Below, one piece after another: positions 36,122-47,959 of a DNA stretch of 64,000 nucleotides. Where the stretch lies: the NCBI GenBank assembly GCA_022578965.1, contig MU400546.1:124001-188000 (forward strand), written 5' to 3'. The translations under genes and the position numbers were made by a program. Under the pieces are notes generated by a model that was not told the DNA's origin, did no database searches, and saw nothing but the letters and a program-made list of their open reading frames with translations. The stretch is from Xylaria sp. FL1777. Its lineage: Eukaryota > Ascomycota > Sordariomycetes > Xylariales > Xylariaceae. How positions within the stretch are numbered: position 1 is the stretch's first letter; each line of letters starts with the position of its first letter.

Positions 36122-36885
36122 ATGTATGCGCTTACTTTGACCGCCGAGCTGAATGGGTATGTTGACGTTCTTGCTACTGCGCATCCATACCAGATGCTCC
36201 GCTCTCTTTCTCTGTCCCTCTCTAACAGGCCATGGCAAATGACAGAGTGACCAACTTGCGGCCAAAGGATACCGAGGCGAGTCCGTTCTGGTACACATTT
36301 CTAGTGCAATGCACATCCTGTCGGGAAACGCACTCAAAAGCGATTTCAGTCAGCCGATTTGTAAGTTTTGAAGCCCTTACTTTCTATTCGTCTCGGTGTT
36401 ATCCTCTTTATCCTAAGTCTACTTTGCAGGAGGTGAATGAGTTGAGTGGCAGCAGAGGCGAAGCAAATTTTGTATGGAAGTGCAAGAACTGCAAGGTTTG
36501 TCAGAATCTAATCAAAGTTCTCGTTCTCGTCGCGATCTTACACGAATACAAGAGAGAATCTTCTTGTTCAATCAAGACAGCGCCACGGCCATACGAACAA
36601 AGTGAACCCCGTAAACAGCAGACAGTCATAGAGTTTGACTGCAGGGGACTAGAGTTCACAGCTTTCTCGCCAGAGGTAAGGCTTTCATTTACGCTCCTAT
36701 GTAATTACTTTAAAAACTTGCCCTAGTAACTCCAAACTTAGGGCGAGTGGCTGGCCGAAGGTATCGATTCCGGCACCAAGTTTGAAGGCATTGAGCTCCA
36801 GGATGGCGAGTGGTTCGACTACGACGAGAAAGCCAATGAGGAGGTTAGCATCAAGGAAGTGAAGTGGGACATCAAGAGAGCATGA
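36122..36885 (+). CDS. CXXC zinc-binding protein (CZIB/DUF866 family)
   Basis: Five exons (36122-36156, 36246-36360, 36430-36495, 36553-36675, 36742-36885) splice in frame to 160 residues, the usual length of the eukaryotic UPF0587/DUF866 family (human C1orf123, CZIB). It starts MYALTLTAEL and contains VTNLRPKDTE, a first CxxC in FLVQCTSCRETH, the signature ELSGSRGEANFVWKCKNCK with the second CxxC, EFDCRG, and ends with GEWFDYDEKANEEVSIKEV. The two CxxC pairs bind one zinc. The family is conserved from yeast to man but its cellular role is poorly defined. All landmarks are present and the splice sites are canonical, with the four introns 54-89 nt long. Confidence 0.95.
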
Positions 36886-37439
36886 TGCCGCGACTCCAAT
36901 ATCGCTATTTTGTCAAGAAAACATATAAAGCATAGTTTGTGGTCAATCTAACGAAGACACAAATGTGTTGGCGATACGGACCAATGCGGCTGTATTTCTC
37001 CATTAAATAAAGTACACTGTCTAGGTATACCCTGTCCACTAAGCAGTGTGAGCCTAGTATGAAAAAAAATCATCTACTTAGGTTTGTAGTATTGAAAATA
37101 GGCACGGTTTGGAATAAACAGAAAATAAGGAGGCCACGATTTGCAAACAAACCATTTCTACAGTGAAGCAGGTAAATGACCTGGGAACCGCGTTGTTACC
37201 TATGTAGGTATTGAGGTACCTATGTAGGTACTTACCTAAGTAGGTAGTAGGGTGGGTGGGGCAGGTACCCCCATTGAAGCTCTCCAGCACCAATCAGATG
37301 TCTAGACAGACTCTGTCAAGAGGTTAGCTATGAATTCTACCTTCTTTTGCCCACATTCGCAGCCTCGGCCGCACTCCCAGGTACACACGCTGCATACCTC
37401 CCTTCTACCAAGCGCGACGAGATAACAAGATCGCCCACG
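36886..37439. other. Intergenic between CZIB and SmF genes
   Basis: About 550 nt. Holds TACCTA/TAGGTA motifs at 37190-37270 upstream of the SmF start. No gene recognised. Confidence 0.5.
37190..37270. repeat. TACCTA/TAGGTA motif cluster F
   Basis: A short cluster (CCTATGTAGGTATTGAGGTACC and similar) about 170-250 nt upstream of the SmF start codon. Confidence 0.6.
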
Positions 37440-37884
37440 ATGAGTGTGAGAATCCTTCCCTCTGTACTGACTGATGAACCTATAGGAATTGTAGCTGACG
37501 CTTTCATTTTAGTTCATGCCCATTAATCCGCGGCCTATGCTGCAAGAGCTGTACGTCTTCTCCAAGCGACTCCTCCTCCTTCGCTCGCCTCAATAACAAC
37601 GCTGCCGTCTTCATATCGCTTCCTCTACTCGAACATGAGAAGGCTACTATACTAACGAGTCACCCAGCGTCAACAAAGACATTGTAGTGCGGCTCAAGTG
37701 GGGCGAGACCGAGTACAAGGGCCGCCTCGTGTCCATCGACGGCTACTTCAACATTCAACTTACCAATGCCCAAGAGTATATCGACCAGAAGTTCACGAGC
37801 GACCTCGGCCAGATCCTCATCCGCTGCAACAACGTCTTGTGGATCAAGCAGGCCGATAAAGGGGATGTGCAGATGGAGGGGTAG
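37440..37884 (+). CDS. SMX3: Small nuclear ribonucleoprotein SmF
   Basis: Three exons (37440-37445, 37513-37550, 37668-37884) give 86 residues. The first exon holds only ATG AGT, and exon 2 supplies FMPINPRPMLQEL. Exon 3 carries the Sm1 motif (VRLKWGETEYKGRLVSIDGY, with NIQL) and the Sm2 motif (GQILIRCNNVLWI). This matches the SmF subunit of the heptameric Sm ring that assembles on U1, U2, U4 and U5 snRNAs in the spliceosome. The MSF.PINP start and the NNVLWI end are diagnostic for SmF over the other Sm and Lsm proteins. The six-nucleotide coding exon makes it easy to miss or mis-start. It converges with PRMT5, whose homologues methylate other Sm proteins. Confidence 0.95.
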
Positions 37885-38673
37885 TGGATCGCTCGACCTT
37901 GAATAGGTACGGACTACACGGACACGAGCAAACAAATGAGACATGGTGTCTGAGGAGGGACGACTCAGCATCTTGCACCGTCTTGGTACACGGTGGAGCT
38001 CTGAAGAGAGGTATTGCGAAGTGTTAGATGATACCCCGAGGCAGCATGGTACAAAACGTTTCGAATGGAATAATAGAGCGAAAGGCGCGCAGACGAGATG
38101 AATGAATCGATGGGTTTCAATGGGCACTGCTTGGACGAAAGGGGAAATATAGACCGCCGAGGCAAATGGTGCTTGTGAGCGAAGTCGTTTACTTACCTAC
38201 CAAGTAGTCCCTAAAAGAAAGGTCTGTCATTTGGCATGAGCATGCCAAACAAAATAGAGGATAAGGTCACCGGGCATGAAAAAAAAAAAAAAGGTCGTCT
38301 TGATTCTCCATCTTTCTAAGCCTGGCGACGGACAACATCGGCGAAGTGGCAATGGGTAGATAGACAGCTTACCTTATCCTGCCAACCACCTCCTGTTCAT
38401 AGAATCTTGATCCAATCTATCTAGGATTTCGATAGTATCTTGCATTTTCAATGCAAAACTGCTGAAAGCTGAGCCAACAACTTAACATTCGTGATTTTGT
38501 TGTTCACGGTCCTCGCTTCAAAAGCTTAAGACCGAATCTTCTCTGCTCCTCGTGCTGTATCATTTCATGTGCATTCGTAAGTCATGGCCGCACCACGGCG
38601 CTTTTTTGTTTTTGTTTCTGTTTTGTTTCTGTTTTTTGCATGTATGGCACGAAGTATTTCCGGTCCCATACCA
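37885..38673. other. Intergenic between convergent SmF and PRMT5 genes
   Basis: About 790 nt of 3' flanking DNA. Contains a run of about 14 A at 38279-38292 and a T-rich tract of TTTGTTTCTG type at about 38605-38638 next to the PRMT5 stop. Nothing coding recognised. Confidence 0.5.
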
Positions 38674-41288
38674 TTACATCAAACACGCTACCTTGCGGCT
38701 ACTGCAGAGATCCGAACTCCCGACCTTGATCCTTTCGGTTTCCGAAACCCACCGGAACGCCTCGACCATCCACTCATACCATACCTTGGCGTCGTCCGTC
38801 TGACGCCACATGGTAACCTCAAGCTCGGAGTCGGACGGGAAGTACAAGGGTTGCTATGATAATCATCAGTGACATAGAACGATAAGATGCAGCAATAACG
38901 TCCTGCCCGCAAGAGAAGAATTCAGCAAACGCCCCGACTCACCTTTAGAGGGAAAAAGATCGGAAACCAAGAGACCATATCCTTGCTCTTCCGGTCGATC
39001 ATCTCTGGCAACGTGCTCAGCTCCACCAGCGGCCTACGGCCGTGCCCGTCCTGCTCGAGCTGGGACGCGTACAGCACCGCCTCGAAATACCCCGCGAGCC
39101 CGTGGATCACGCCGCGCGATCTACACACGAACGTGAGATGGGACTCCCTGGCATTGTGGTCGTTAGCACCCACGCCGCCTGCCATGCTTCCTCCGCCCCC
39201 GCCCACGACGCCTCCAGACCGTCGCGCCGCTATGGTATCCATCGTCGCTTGTGGTAGCGGATGCTCGAACTCCCACGCAAGCTGAAAGCGGCCGTGGTCC
39301 GGGACGCGGGCGGCGACAAAATCGAGCGCGAATAAACGCACCACCCACGGCGTGTCGAACGCGTTGACATCTCCACCCTGCTCCTGGCGGTTCTTGATGT
39401 CAGCGAAGAGACGCGGCGTCGAGATCGGGCTCACGTGCGCTGTGTACGAGCTCGGAATCGAGATCCCGTGGCCCGGCGCTAACACATGCTGGATGCCGTC
39501 CAGACACTCTGGCGAGAGCTCATTGTCCCCAAATGACCCTAGGAGCTCGGAGACAAGAATGTCGACTTTGCCGTAGACCACCGGCACGTTATCGGGCGGT
39601 GTCGAGGTAACGGGGCCTTTCCAGGCCCGCATGTCCGTCTTCACCACCGTGACGCGCCCGCCCCATACCGTCTGGTTCTGCCGAAGTAGGTAGACGTATG
39701 CGTTTGGGTTCTTCTCGACCGCCCATACCTTGACTGGTACGCCGGTAGTCTCACTTGCTCGTAACGCCCTGGTCACGAGCGGTCCACGGCCGGAACCTGC
39801 TACCGCGACCACCACGCCTTCTGGGGAGGACGTGGGTTTCTTAAGCTCAGACCACTCTCTCAGTGCCTCTTCGATCGCGAGCTCGTATTGGTTGTACTTG
39901 ACGGGATCACCTTCAAAGACTTCGTATGTGACGCTCTCTAGATTGTCGGAGAGTGGCTGCAGAGGAGATTGTAACCAGTCTTGGAAATTAATCAAGGTAT
40001 TCAATTCGAGCTCCGTGTACGGTTCTTGCTGTCTCTCGAGGTGGCGGAAGTATGCAAGATATGCGTTGTGTTCCTGTATTCTATAGTCGCTTTTGGAGGG
40101 TTGTGTCGCTGCGGCTGCATCTGTCAGAGTCGGAAATTCGGACGCCGATGAGGTATCCAATGACTGTCCCACGGCAGGGTCATCTTGGAGCTCCGGTCCT
40201 ATGTCACAGAGAAGAAAGTAAGGTGCATGCTTCAGTCGCATGTATGTACGGATCAGCTCTTGGTGTGGCCGACCGAGGGATGGATGGCCAGCCTTGTTTG
40301 TCTGGAAAGTCGAAGGGCCGTAAGTCAAATATTGGATTGGCTCAGAGAACCATCTCATCTGTAACTCCTTGGGAGGCAGCGCCCTAGGTATTCTCAGGGC
40401 TGAGGGGGGTCAGTCAACTATACCCCGGATTAAGGAGACTAGATGTATCGGCTGAAACCAGGGTAGAAGTGAAAGTCCTGGATCAAACTGCTGCATAAAG
40501 CACTTACCAATGAAAAGTCTAACGTCATAGTCGCATGCTGTGCGTATCATATGCCATGAGTCCCAACAAGTGAAAACATCAATGTGCTCGGCGGATTGTA
40601 CTTTGTGTGGGGTTCCCTTGGAAATGGACAGTTGGGCAACCTTCTCTTCCAAACCAGGTTCGCGGTACATGGGTAAATGGATAATGAGGTTAACGCGAGT
40701 GCCGATCAAGAGAGCCTCGTGTATAGCTCTAGCATACTGGGCAATACCCCGGCCATCACCAGCCTGCAGGCTATCTTGCCTAGGACCAGGGACAACGATG
40801 CTACGTACACCGCAAAAGTTGGCGTAATCCACCTCGAGGTTCAGCACCTGTCTTGAGATGCTACCAATAACATGGTTTGGCGAACACAAGTCAAGCCAGG
40901 GACTAGCATAGCCAACAAAGCCGCTCGTATACGCTTCCGGGAAGAGGGTAGTGTCCTCGGGAGTTAAGGAAGTCACAATAGGATCTATACGCGATCCGGT
41001 CTTCTTTTGGCCGTTCGCTTGCGAAAGACTCTCATCAACAAGCTTCACTATGCGCTCATGGAAGTGATTGTTGGTAATTGGTGTTGTGACAAAGCGAAAC
41101 TGCGGCTTTGTCAGACGGCTGCAGCAATGTAGAAAACGAACAGCACCTACACCTGAGTTCAAGACCTGGCCATATTGTAGATTCGTAAGTGTTTCAACCC
41201 GTGTTGAATCGTGTTGACCGATATGAAAAGCTGGGCGAATCTCATCTGAGCCGCCGTCGCTGTCCTGAGTAGTAGATCCGTGGGCCAT
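38674..41288 (-). CDS. PRMT5: Protein arginine methyltransferase 5 (PRMT5/Skb1)
   Basis: Three exons on the minus strand (41288-40508, 40399-38943, 38853-38674) give 805 residues. The N-terminal TIM-barrel half includes TTPITNNHFHERI and ASPWLDLCSPN. Exon 2 begins ALRIPRALPPKELQ and holds the SAM-binding motif VAVAGSGRGPLV near 456 and the double-glutamate loop SELLGSFGDNELSPE near 543. The C-terminal beta barrel ends in exon 3 (LYFPSDSELEV..WRQTDDAKVWYEWMVEAF). The enzyme makes symmetric dimethylarginine; known substrates include Sm proteins and histones, and in yeasts (Skb1, Hsl7) it acts in morphogenesis and cell-cycle control. One segment near residue 45-60 (GAVRFLHCCSRLTKPQFR) is not typical of the family and could hide a missed intron, although no alternative splice I tried keeps frame. 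Confidence 0.95.
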
Positions 41289-41984
41289 CCTGGACTGTTA
41301 TCCGGCTGTACTGTCCCTGGTCCAAAAAAAATAAAAAATAAATATCACGGTTCTTAGAATTGTGGCGTAGGGCTTGGCAAATGGAGGGTGGTACTAAGAG
41401 AGAGAGAGACGGATTGACAACGAGGGGAGATATCGGAATATCGAGTTGTCGGTTGGTCAGAACGGCATAGTCATGAGACAAACCAGCTGATGATCCTATT
41501 CCACGAAGAAAACAAACAAACACATAGCCGAGAGGGATGTCTCTTTTCTGTAGGTATTGCTTGTGAGGATATCCACCATTAAGAACATAGACAGGGGTGT
41601 TTTGGAACATGAAAGGTGAAAAAACGTTTATGTTAGTCAAGCAAGACTTACCCCAGGCTAACCTTAGCTAACAACTACAGCCGAAAACTAAGGCCTAAGA
41701 TCTCAAGCTCTTCTACTCCAAATCCCCCTCCAAATATTCGGCTTGGTGGGGTTCTCGGAAAGATACAAGGGTCCAGCCCCGCACAGCTTGTAGATATAGG
41801 TATATGTAGTATATGTAGTAGGAAGTAAGTACCTTACGCAGTACACTACTGGTACCTCTACGTCGGTGATATTTCCGCCCCTCGTACTTAACTCGGTTTA
41901 TCTCAAACTTCAATACATCTCGAGTGCTCTGTGAAGTCCTTACATAAACCCATCCAGCTATCTCATCTACGATATCCGCCTAAA
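41289..41984. other. Divergent promoter, PRMT5 / prefoldin 4
   Basis: About 700 nt between two divergent starts. It holds an AGAGAGAGAGAG run near 41398-41411 and a few TAGGTA-like motifs near 41.8 kb. No separate gene recognised. Confidence 0.5.
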
Positions 41985-42669
41985 ATGAACCGGCGCATGG
42001 TATGCAGAACATGTATTATCTCCACCTTACCATAGTAGCGCTAATAATCACTTCCTTTCTACTTTAGCTCACCAAAGACGACGAGGCGACGGCCGGTGAC
42101 GAGGTTGAAGTTCGCCGTGAAGACCAAGACAAAATCAACAAATTCAGTCGCCTACACCAGCGGGAGCTAAATCTTGAGGAAGAGCTCAAATCAAAAAATG
42201 TACGAATGGCAGCCAGTCAAGACCCATGACTACACCATAACCCAACCCAGCCCAGCCCAACCCAACCCAACCCGGCATCACGAGTATAACTAGAGGCTAA
42301 CCGACCGCTCGATATGACGTAGAAAGAGAAAGAGGAGCTTGATGATGTGACCCTGGAGCTTGAGCTAGCCGACGAAGACGAGTTAGTGCCGTAAGTTCAC
42401 GATCTCTGTGCTTAGTCAATCGCCATCTGCAACTGCTCGCGCGTGGCTGACAGTCCTGTCTTCCGCCAACCTATAGGTACAAGATTGGCGATGCCTTCTT
42501 CCACATACCCCTGTCACAAGCTCAAGACATGCTCGCCTCATCGACATCACGGATAGAGGAAGAGGTTTCGGAACTGGAGGACAAGATAGGCACTACAAAA
42601 GAGGAAATGCAACAGCTCAAGGTCGAGTTGTACGCCCGGTTCGGAAGAAGCATCAACCTCGAGACGTAA
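41985..42669 (+). CDS. GIM3: Prefoldin subunit 4 (Gim3)
   Basis: Four exons (41985-41999, 42068-42199, 42323-42390, 42477-42669) give 135 residues, normal for prefoldin 4. Exon 1 codes only MNRRM. Both long helices are visible: DEVEVRREDQDKINKFSRL with a following heptad-like stretch, and SRIEEEVSELEDKIGTTKEE. Between them lies the beta-hairpin region YKIGDAFFHIPLSQAQ. The family signature IGxxF(F/V)...EA/DQ is present, which places it in the beta class (PFDN4). It works in the hexameric prefoldin chaperone that delivers unfolded actin and tubulin to the CCT chaperonin. Intron 2 contains an unusual run of CCCAA/CCCAG units. The gene is divergent from PRMT5. Confidence 0.94.
42240..42273. repeat. 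CCCAA/CCCAG tandem repeat in an intron
   Basis: About seven pentamer units of CCCAA or CCCAG lie inside intron 2 of the prefoldin 4 gene. On the other strand it reads as TTGGG/CTGGG units. Confidence 0.85.
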
Positions 42670-44386
42670 TTCAGGCGAATGATAGAAACGAATACACGAC
42701 TGAACATGGCACAAAAACAGCACCACGGTGACGGTTACAACAAAGGACGACATAATTACACGCAATACAATGTGCATACATGCTTTTAGTCGGGCCAAGA
42801 TAGGGATCATATTGCCATGGATATGAACAGAATATTGCTGCAGAAGTATCAACAGCACTGGCAGATTACCTACCTACTATGCATGACTATAGCAACTTAG
42901 ACCCGCGGTCAACATCGGATGAGCACGCCACTACTATGGGCGGAGACCAAAATCAGTTCCGGACGAGGAAATTGATATTACTCTCTTCATATCTAGTCGC
43001 CCAACAGCTACGAAGAAATAACCAGGGGATCCCTACAAGACTCAGATAGGCACCACCTCAACCATAGAGTGCTTGACCCTCAGCGGCATGACATGACGAC
43101 TTTACAATATATATATATATATATATATATTAAGTAGTGGCCCGCCAAACCCCTTGAACTCGACCTCTATGAACTGTGGCCATGTGTCGATATACTGAAC
43201 GGTAAAGGAAGATGTTTTCCCTTCTAAGATGGACTTGACTTATCACGGTTCCCGCAATAATGGCTCCTATCCTCCAACTCTTCAACTCTCAAGTTTCATC
43301 ATTACCAACAGGACCATGTATCAACTTCATAGCCGACGACATGGCAGGAGTGAGGGGTGAGTGAGCGGTATTTGGCAACGTTATAATACAGCTAAATATA
43401 GCCTGACTACGCTAAACTACAACCATAATTGGGCTGTGCTGTTGACTCTTGAAAGTAGCGTGAAGCTTCGAAGCCATGCGTAATTCTCAATACAGTAAGC
43501 TGCCCTTCTGGGCTTACGATCTCATGAAAGAGCGGAGTATGATGTTGATGGCTTTGGGTATAGAGCTTAGATGCTCCTTAACCAATTGACAAGGCAGGCT
43601 GTGCTAGGTTGCGCTTCTTCCGCAATTATTGTCTTTGTATGGCTTCTACTCCATGGGTTGTTACCAACAAAGCTATGCTTCGTATACAAAAGCCCGGGTG
43701 ATGGAGGTGAACGCTAAAAGCTCAATAGGATCTCAATCTATCCTCATTTAACTGTGAACCGAGGAGGGGGCCAGGTTTATTTCTTGATTGCATTAGACGC
43801 TAGAAGGAATATGGATTAGTTTCTAAGTTGCATTGACGCGTTGGATCTGCAAGGGACCAAAGATCTGTAAGCTAGGGTCAGACTAGGGTCTTTATAATTT
43901 CCATGCCAATGATGTCATAAGAGCAGCCATCAGATAAATGTCTTGCAGATCTCCCAGTTACCATATCGGTCTCACATGGGCCGTTTACTCATTTATCTAC
44001 CTACATTACCCTATAAGAACATTTCCATTCTGGTACTATTAGTCTCTTTAGCCAACCTACCTACCTAGTTGCATAATATCGGCCGAGATCGCCAATTGTA
44101 CGAGAGCCATCAACAATAAGAGTCCTGAGACCCTGAGCACGACCCGATTCGCTGCCCTGAAGAACCATTGGGTTGAATCAGCGCAATCGGCATCGAACCG
44201 AAATCCTAAAATCCGCACTAAACATAGTGGGCAGTACCAGGCTGTGGTCACTGCTGTTGTTGTCCTCACTTCAGAGAGCTCGGCGGTGGTGCTTCAGGCA
44301 GACGCCTTTAAGCTCTCTATCTCGTGAACACATCGTCCCGTTACGAGAGATTTATCTAGAAAATTGCCTCTACTAAACAGTTGCCG
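42670..44386. other. Intergenic with AT dinucleotide repeat
   Basis: About 1.7 kb with no supported gene. It includes the (AT)n run at 43107-43131. The last 350 nt hold a TACCTACCTAG motif at about 44057-44068 and presumably the promoter of the APP1-like gene. Confidence 0.5.
43107..43131. repeat. (AT)n microsatellite
   Basis: An uninterrupted run of about twelve AT units. Confidence 0.95.
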
Positions 44387-45944
44387 ATGACTCTACGACT
44401 GTTGCCAGTCAGCCTCTTCGTGGCTCAAGTTCTTGGTGCCGCGCATCCTGTCATCACCCAGGCGCCGAGCTTAGAGGATCGCGACCGAGCCTTTGCACGC
44501 CGGGACATTGATCCGGGGAGCTATATTGGGAGTGTCTTGGGTGGTCTTGGGAGTGATGTGTCGAGCTACGTTGCCTCAGGTGTCCCCCAGTACTTCCAAG
44601 ATTTTCCAGTCGGTGGAGACGTAGAGAAATCGCTCGGTATCGATGACGACGACCTCAAAGCCACACCAACTCAGGTTTTAAATATACCTGGATACGCGAA
44701 CTGGACCGATTCGGGGTGGAATGTTAGGATACATGGGAATGTGTTCAAACAGCCCAACATTACTCAGGAGAAGCTCGATGACCTAGCCAATGTCTTCCTC
44801 ATTGGTGTCGATATTGACGACCTCCCGGAGGATCAGCAGAAACAGGCGCGGAATTTAACCGCCTCTATATTTGTTGTGCAGCAGCATAATGTGAGCGTCA
44901 CTGTGAACTTTGAAAATGACGTCGACGTTCGCGCGAATGCTAGTGGCGGCGTTGTTAATGCCGAAGGTGGTGCGCAATCCTTTGATTTACCGTACAGAAC
45001 CACATTCGAAGGGGACTTCGACGCGTGGTTGACTCTTCGGAATACCACCGGACCCAACGGGGGCCACTTGATCGCCGGAAACGCCACGAATCGGATACAA
45101 GCACTCAACGTTGTATGTGTCTTTCTTCTCTCCTTTTTCATGGATCCTCTGCTGATGGCTGATTTAGTATACGAACGGGACGGACACTGGTAATGCCACC
45201 GCCTACTTAGTCCCACCTACCGGATTCACGATTGTTTCCGATATAGATGATATCCTCCGCATCACAAAGATCTATGATCCCAAGGAGGGTCTTCTGAACT
45301 CGTTCGCACGACCGTTCACCCCTTGGGAGAACATGCCTGAGATCTACGCCAACTGGTCGGCGACAATTGATAACTTCCACTTCCACTACCTCACCACGAC
45401 TCCCGAGCAGGCGACGAGAAACTACATGGATTTCATCTACAAGACATACCCGCTTGGCTCCTTCGATACGCGGCCGCTCAACTTCTCTGACGTGTCTGCG
45501 ACACTAGCGATCCGCAGGGCCCTCCTTGACAAAATCTTCCAGACGTATCCGCAGCGGAAGTTCGTGCTCATGGGCGACACGACGAACTCGGACGTAATGA
45601 AGGACTATCCGCAGCTCGCAAAGGACTACCCGGGTCAGGTCCAGTGCATCTTCCTCCGGAACACAACCGCCACCGATAGCACCGACCTGTTCCCGTACGA
45701 CACCTCGGGCTTCGAGGGCCTTGATCAGAAACAGTACATGTTCTTCGTCCACGCTGATGACCTTCGAGGTGCCGACATAGTGGGTGGCAACTGCCATAAT
45801 CCCGCCGTCGTTCAAAATGTCACGTTTAAGTATCAGGGGAGGGGCTTCGGAAATGATGCTGACTCTGCAAGCAGTGCGGTCGGCTGGAGCTGGGCTGTAC
45901 TTTGCGCTGGTCTTCTCGTGACGTTTGGTCAGCGTTTGCTATAG
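44387..45944 (+). CDS. Secreted APP1-like (DUF2183) protein
   Basis: Two exons (44387-45112, 45168-45944) give 500 residues. A signal peptide (MTLRLLPVSLFVAQVLGAAH) starts the protein, several N-glycosylation sequons follow (NWT, NIT, NLT, NVS, NAT), and the C-terminal end (SSAVGWSWAVLCAGLLVTFG) is a hydrophobic tail after small residues, as for a GPI anchor. The second half is the DUF2183/APP1 catalytic domain (PF09949): GFTIVSDIDDILRITKIYDP, FARPFTPWENMPEIYANW, and later RKFVLMGDTTNSD. In yeast App1 this fold is a magnesium-dependent phosphatidate phosphatase of the HAD type with a DxDxT nucleophile motif. Here the motif reads D267-I-D269-D-I271, so the threonine position is isoleucine. That may be usual for secreted fungal members or may mean altered activity. 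The location, cell surface rather than cytosol, also differs from yeast App1. Confidence 0.9.
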
Positions 45945-47959
45945 AAGAGGGGACCGGATTTAATATGAGACTATGATTTAATAGTTATGATCACTTCAAT
46001 AAACCCTATGTACAAATATAATTAATTGATATCGTTAAAATGCTTTCTCTGACCACTTCCTATCCTAATGTTGGAGGTAGCTGATATGAGACTTGGAGTA
46101 GTCACAAGTCAAAAGTTAACGTTAAGCGGGATTCAGGATAAAAAATAATTAAGTAATGAAGTAATCATACTGTTTATTCTTATGCACTGTCAGGTCAGTG
46201 CTTAGGTATGCCGCTCTCTCCAGGGTACGATGTGCTCCCTTTGGATTGACAGGAGACCTTCCTCAATGCTTCATCGTGCCTTCGCACTGCATTGTGCGAT
46301 ATTCATTAACGCGTTCTATATGCCTGTCTTAACAAGTATCTAAGAATACGACTAACGGGGATGTAACTCCGCTGCTCCGGTATACTATCCTCTGAGTTAC
46401 TCGTTCGCTATTCAAGACTCATCAGTCTTATCGCATATTTGACGTCAAGGAGCTGGGGTTTCCTCGATGAACTTTAGATAATGCTCTGGCAAGGCAGACA
46501 AAACACCTCGTAAGTTAGGTCTTGTATGTAGGTAGATACTACTCCCTCGAGGTTTTTGCGAGATGTACGACTCCGTAAATACACTCGAGTACCTAAGTAA
46601 AATAAGAGAGAAGTATACGTATGGTTAGTTTCTCACTGTGTCAGGGAGCTGGGCTAAAAAAGAGATCATATCCGCTATTAGCATTAGATGGCGATGTTGG
46701 GGAGGCTTGAATACGTGAGCATTCTCCAGATTCGGACAGGCATGAAAAGGATTCCGGTTACAACATATTCTGTGAGAATAGGATGGTTAAGATCCGAGAC
46801 AAGTTGGTATAAAAGTAAATTCACATCTAATGTAGGCGTCTAACATTCGGATTGATATGCATATGGCCTAGGGAGGTTTGATTAACGGACGTATCTTCAC
46901 TGATAGCTCAGTTTAATCGGGATAAATATGAGAACCTACTAGATGTTGTTTTGCTAGGCTGTTAGCTAAGTAACAATTGCTATACAATATGGCAGTATCA
47001 AAGGGAGTAAGTGCCCCAACAAGTGCTGTTTGCTACATCAAACAAGAGAATACAGCCCACTATTAGCAACTCAATATGACAGGTCTAGGGCCACAACTTG
47101 AGTGCACTATCCCATCTCTTTGAGCATCAACTATGTATGTCTCACGTAGTCGACTGCATGCCCCGGTAAGGATGGCATTTGGGTAGCTCTGTTTGCGGTT
47201 TCAGGGATATGAGCTGTATCGGGTGACGGCAGATTGGGGCGAACGATATAAAAGGCAGGGTGCTTTTGTGATTGTATCCATGCCATTCAGGCTAGGCGCG
47301 GTCTATAGTTGAGTTATCGCGTGTTTATGTAGCTAGGATTGTCGAGTCATCATCCTCTTGAATAGATTTTCTTCTATGTTTATGAGCTACTTCCATATTG
47401 CTCGCGTATCGTATAAATACTAAGAAGTTAGTTCCAATACTTAAAGGTTATATTTATGCCTATAAAGCGCCAGCTGGTATCCTCGATCCCTTGTTGGTCC
47501 CCGTGTTGTAAGGATCATCCAAGGGCCTTAAAATCGTAATTTCGCCACGCGCCTAGCCCGAACATCCAGGAATCCAGATACATACCCGTGTAACCTATGC
47601 GCAAGGGATACGGTTAGACGCAGTTTGTGCGTTTCAGCGCGAAACTAAAGGTAAGGTAATAGTATCTCAAGAGGTCACGGCGTACCAGAATAGAAAACCG
47701 AACCCCCTGGTCTTCAGGAGCGGCTTTCTATACACACCACATAACCACCCTTTCATCATAGCTATTGACGTTTATATTTCGCCATCTAAAAAGTAGAAAG
47801 CGTCAGTCGCATCACATGCTTAGCATCTCGTTACCTAGGGAGTATCAATCAAAAGTTTACTAACCCTCCTCAAGGCACTCTCGGATACATACCTCGCCCT
47901 CGGCCTTCTGCATCCGAATACCTGCACTTCTACATCACCACGCCAGAATCGTCTCTGCA
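45945..47959. other. Gene-free stretch
   Basis: About 2 kb with no reading frame worth calling. A TATA-box-like TATAAAAGG sits at about 47247-47255, followed by a ten-codon frame at 47281, but no gene follows. AT-rich parts have no readable transposon relic. Confidence 0.5.

Noticed and set aside
41100..41160. Possible extra intron in PRMT5 exon 1 (GTGTAG..CCGCAG)
   Set aside because: Removing it breaks the reading frame with every acceptor I tried, so the uninterrupted exon is kept.
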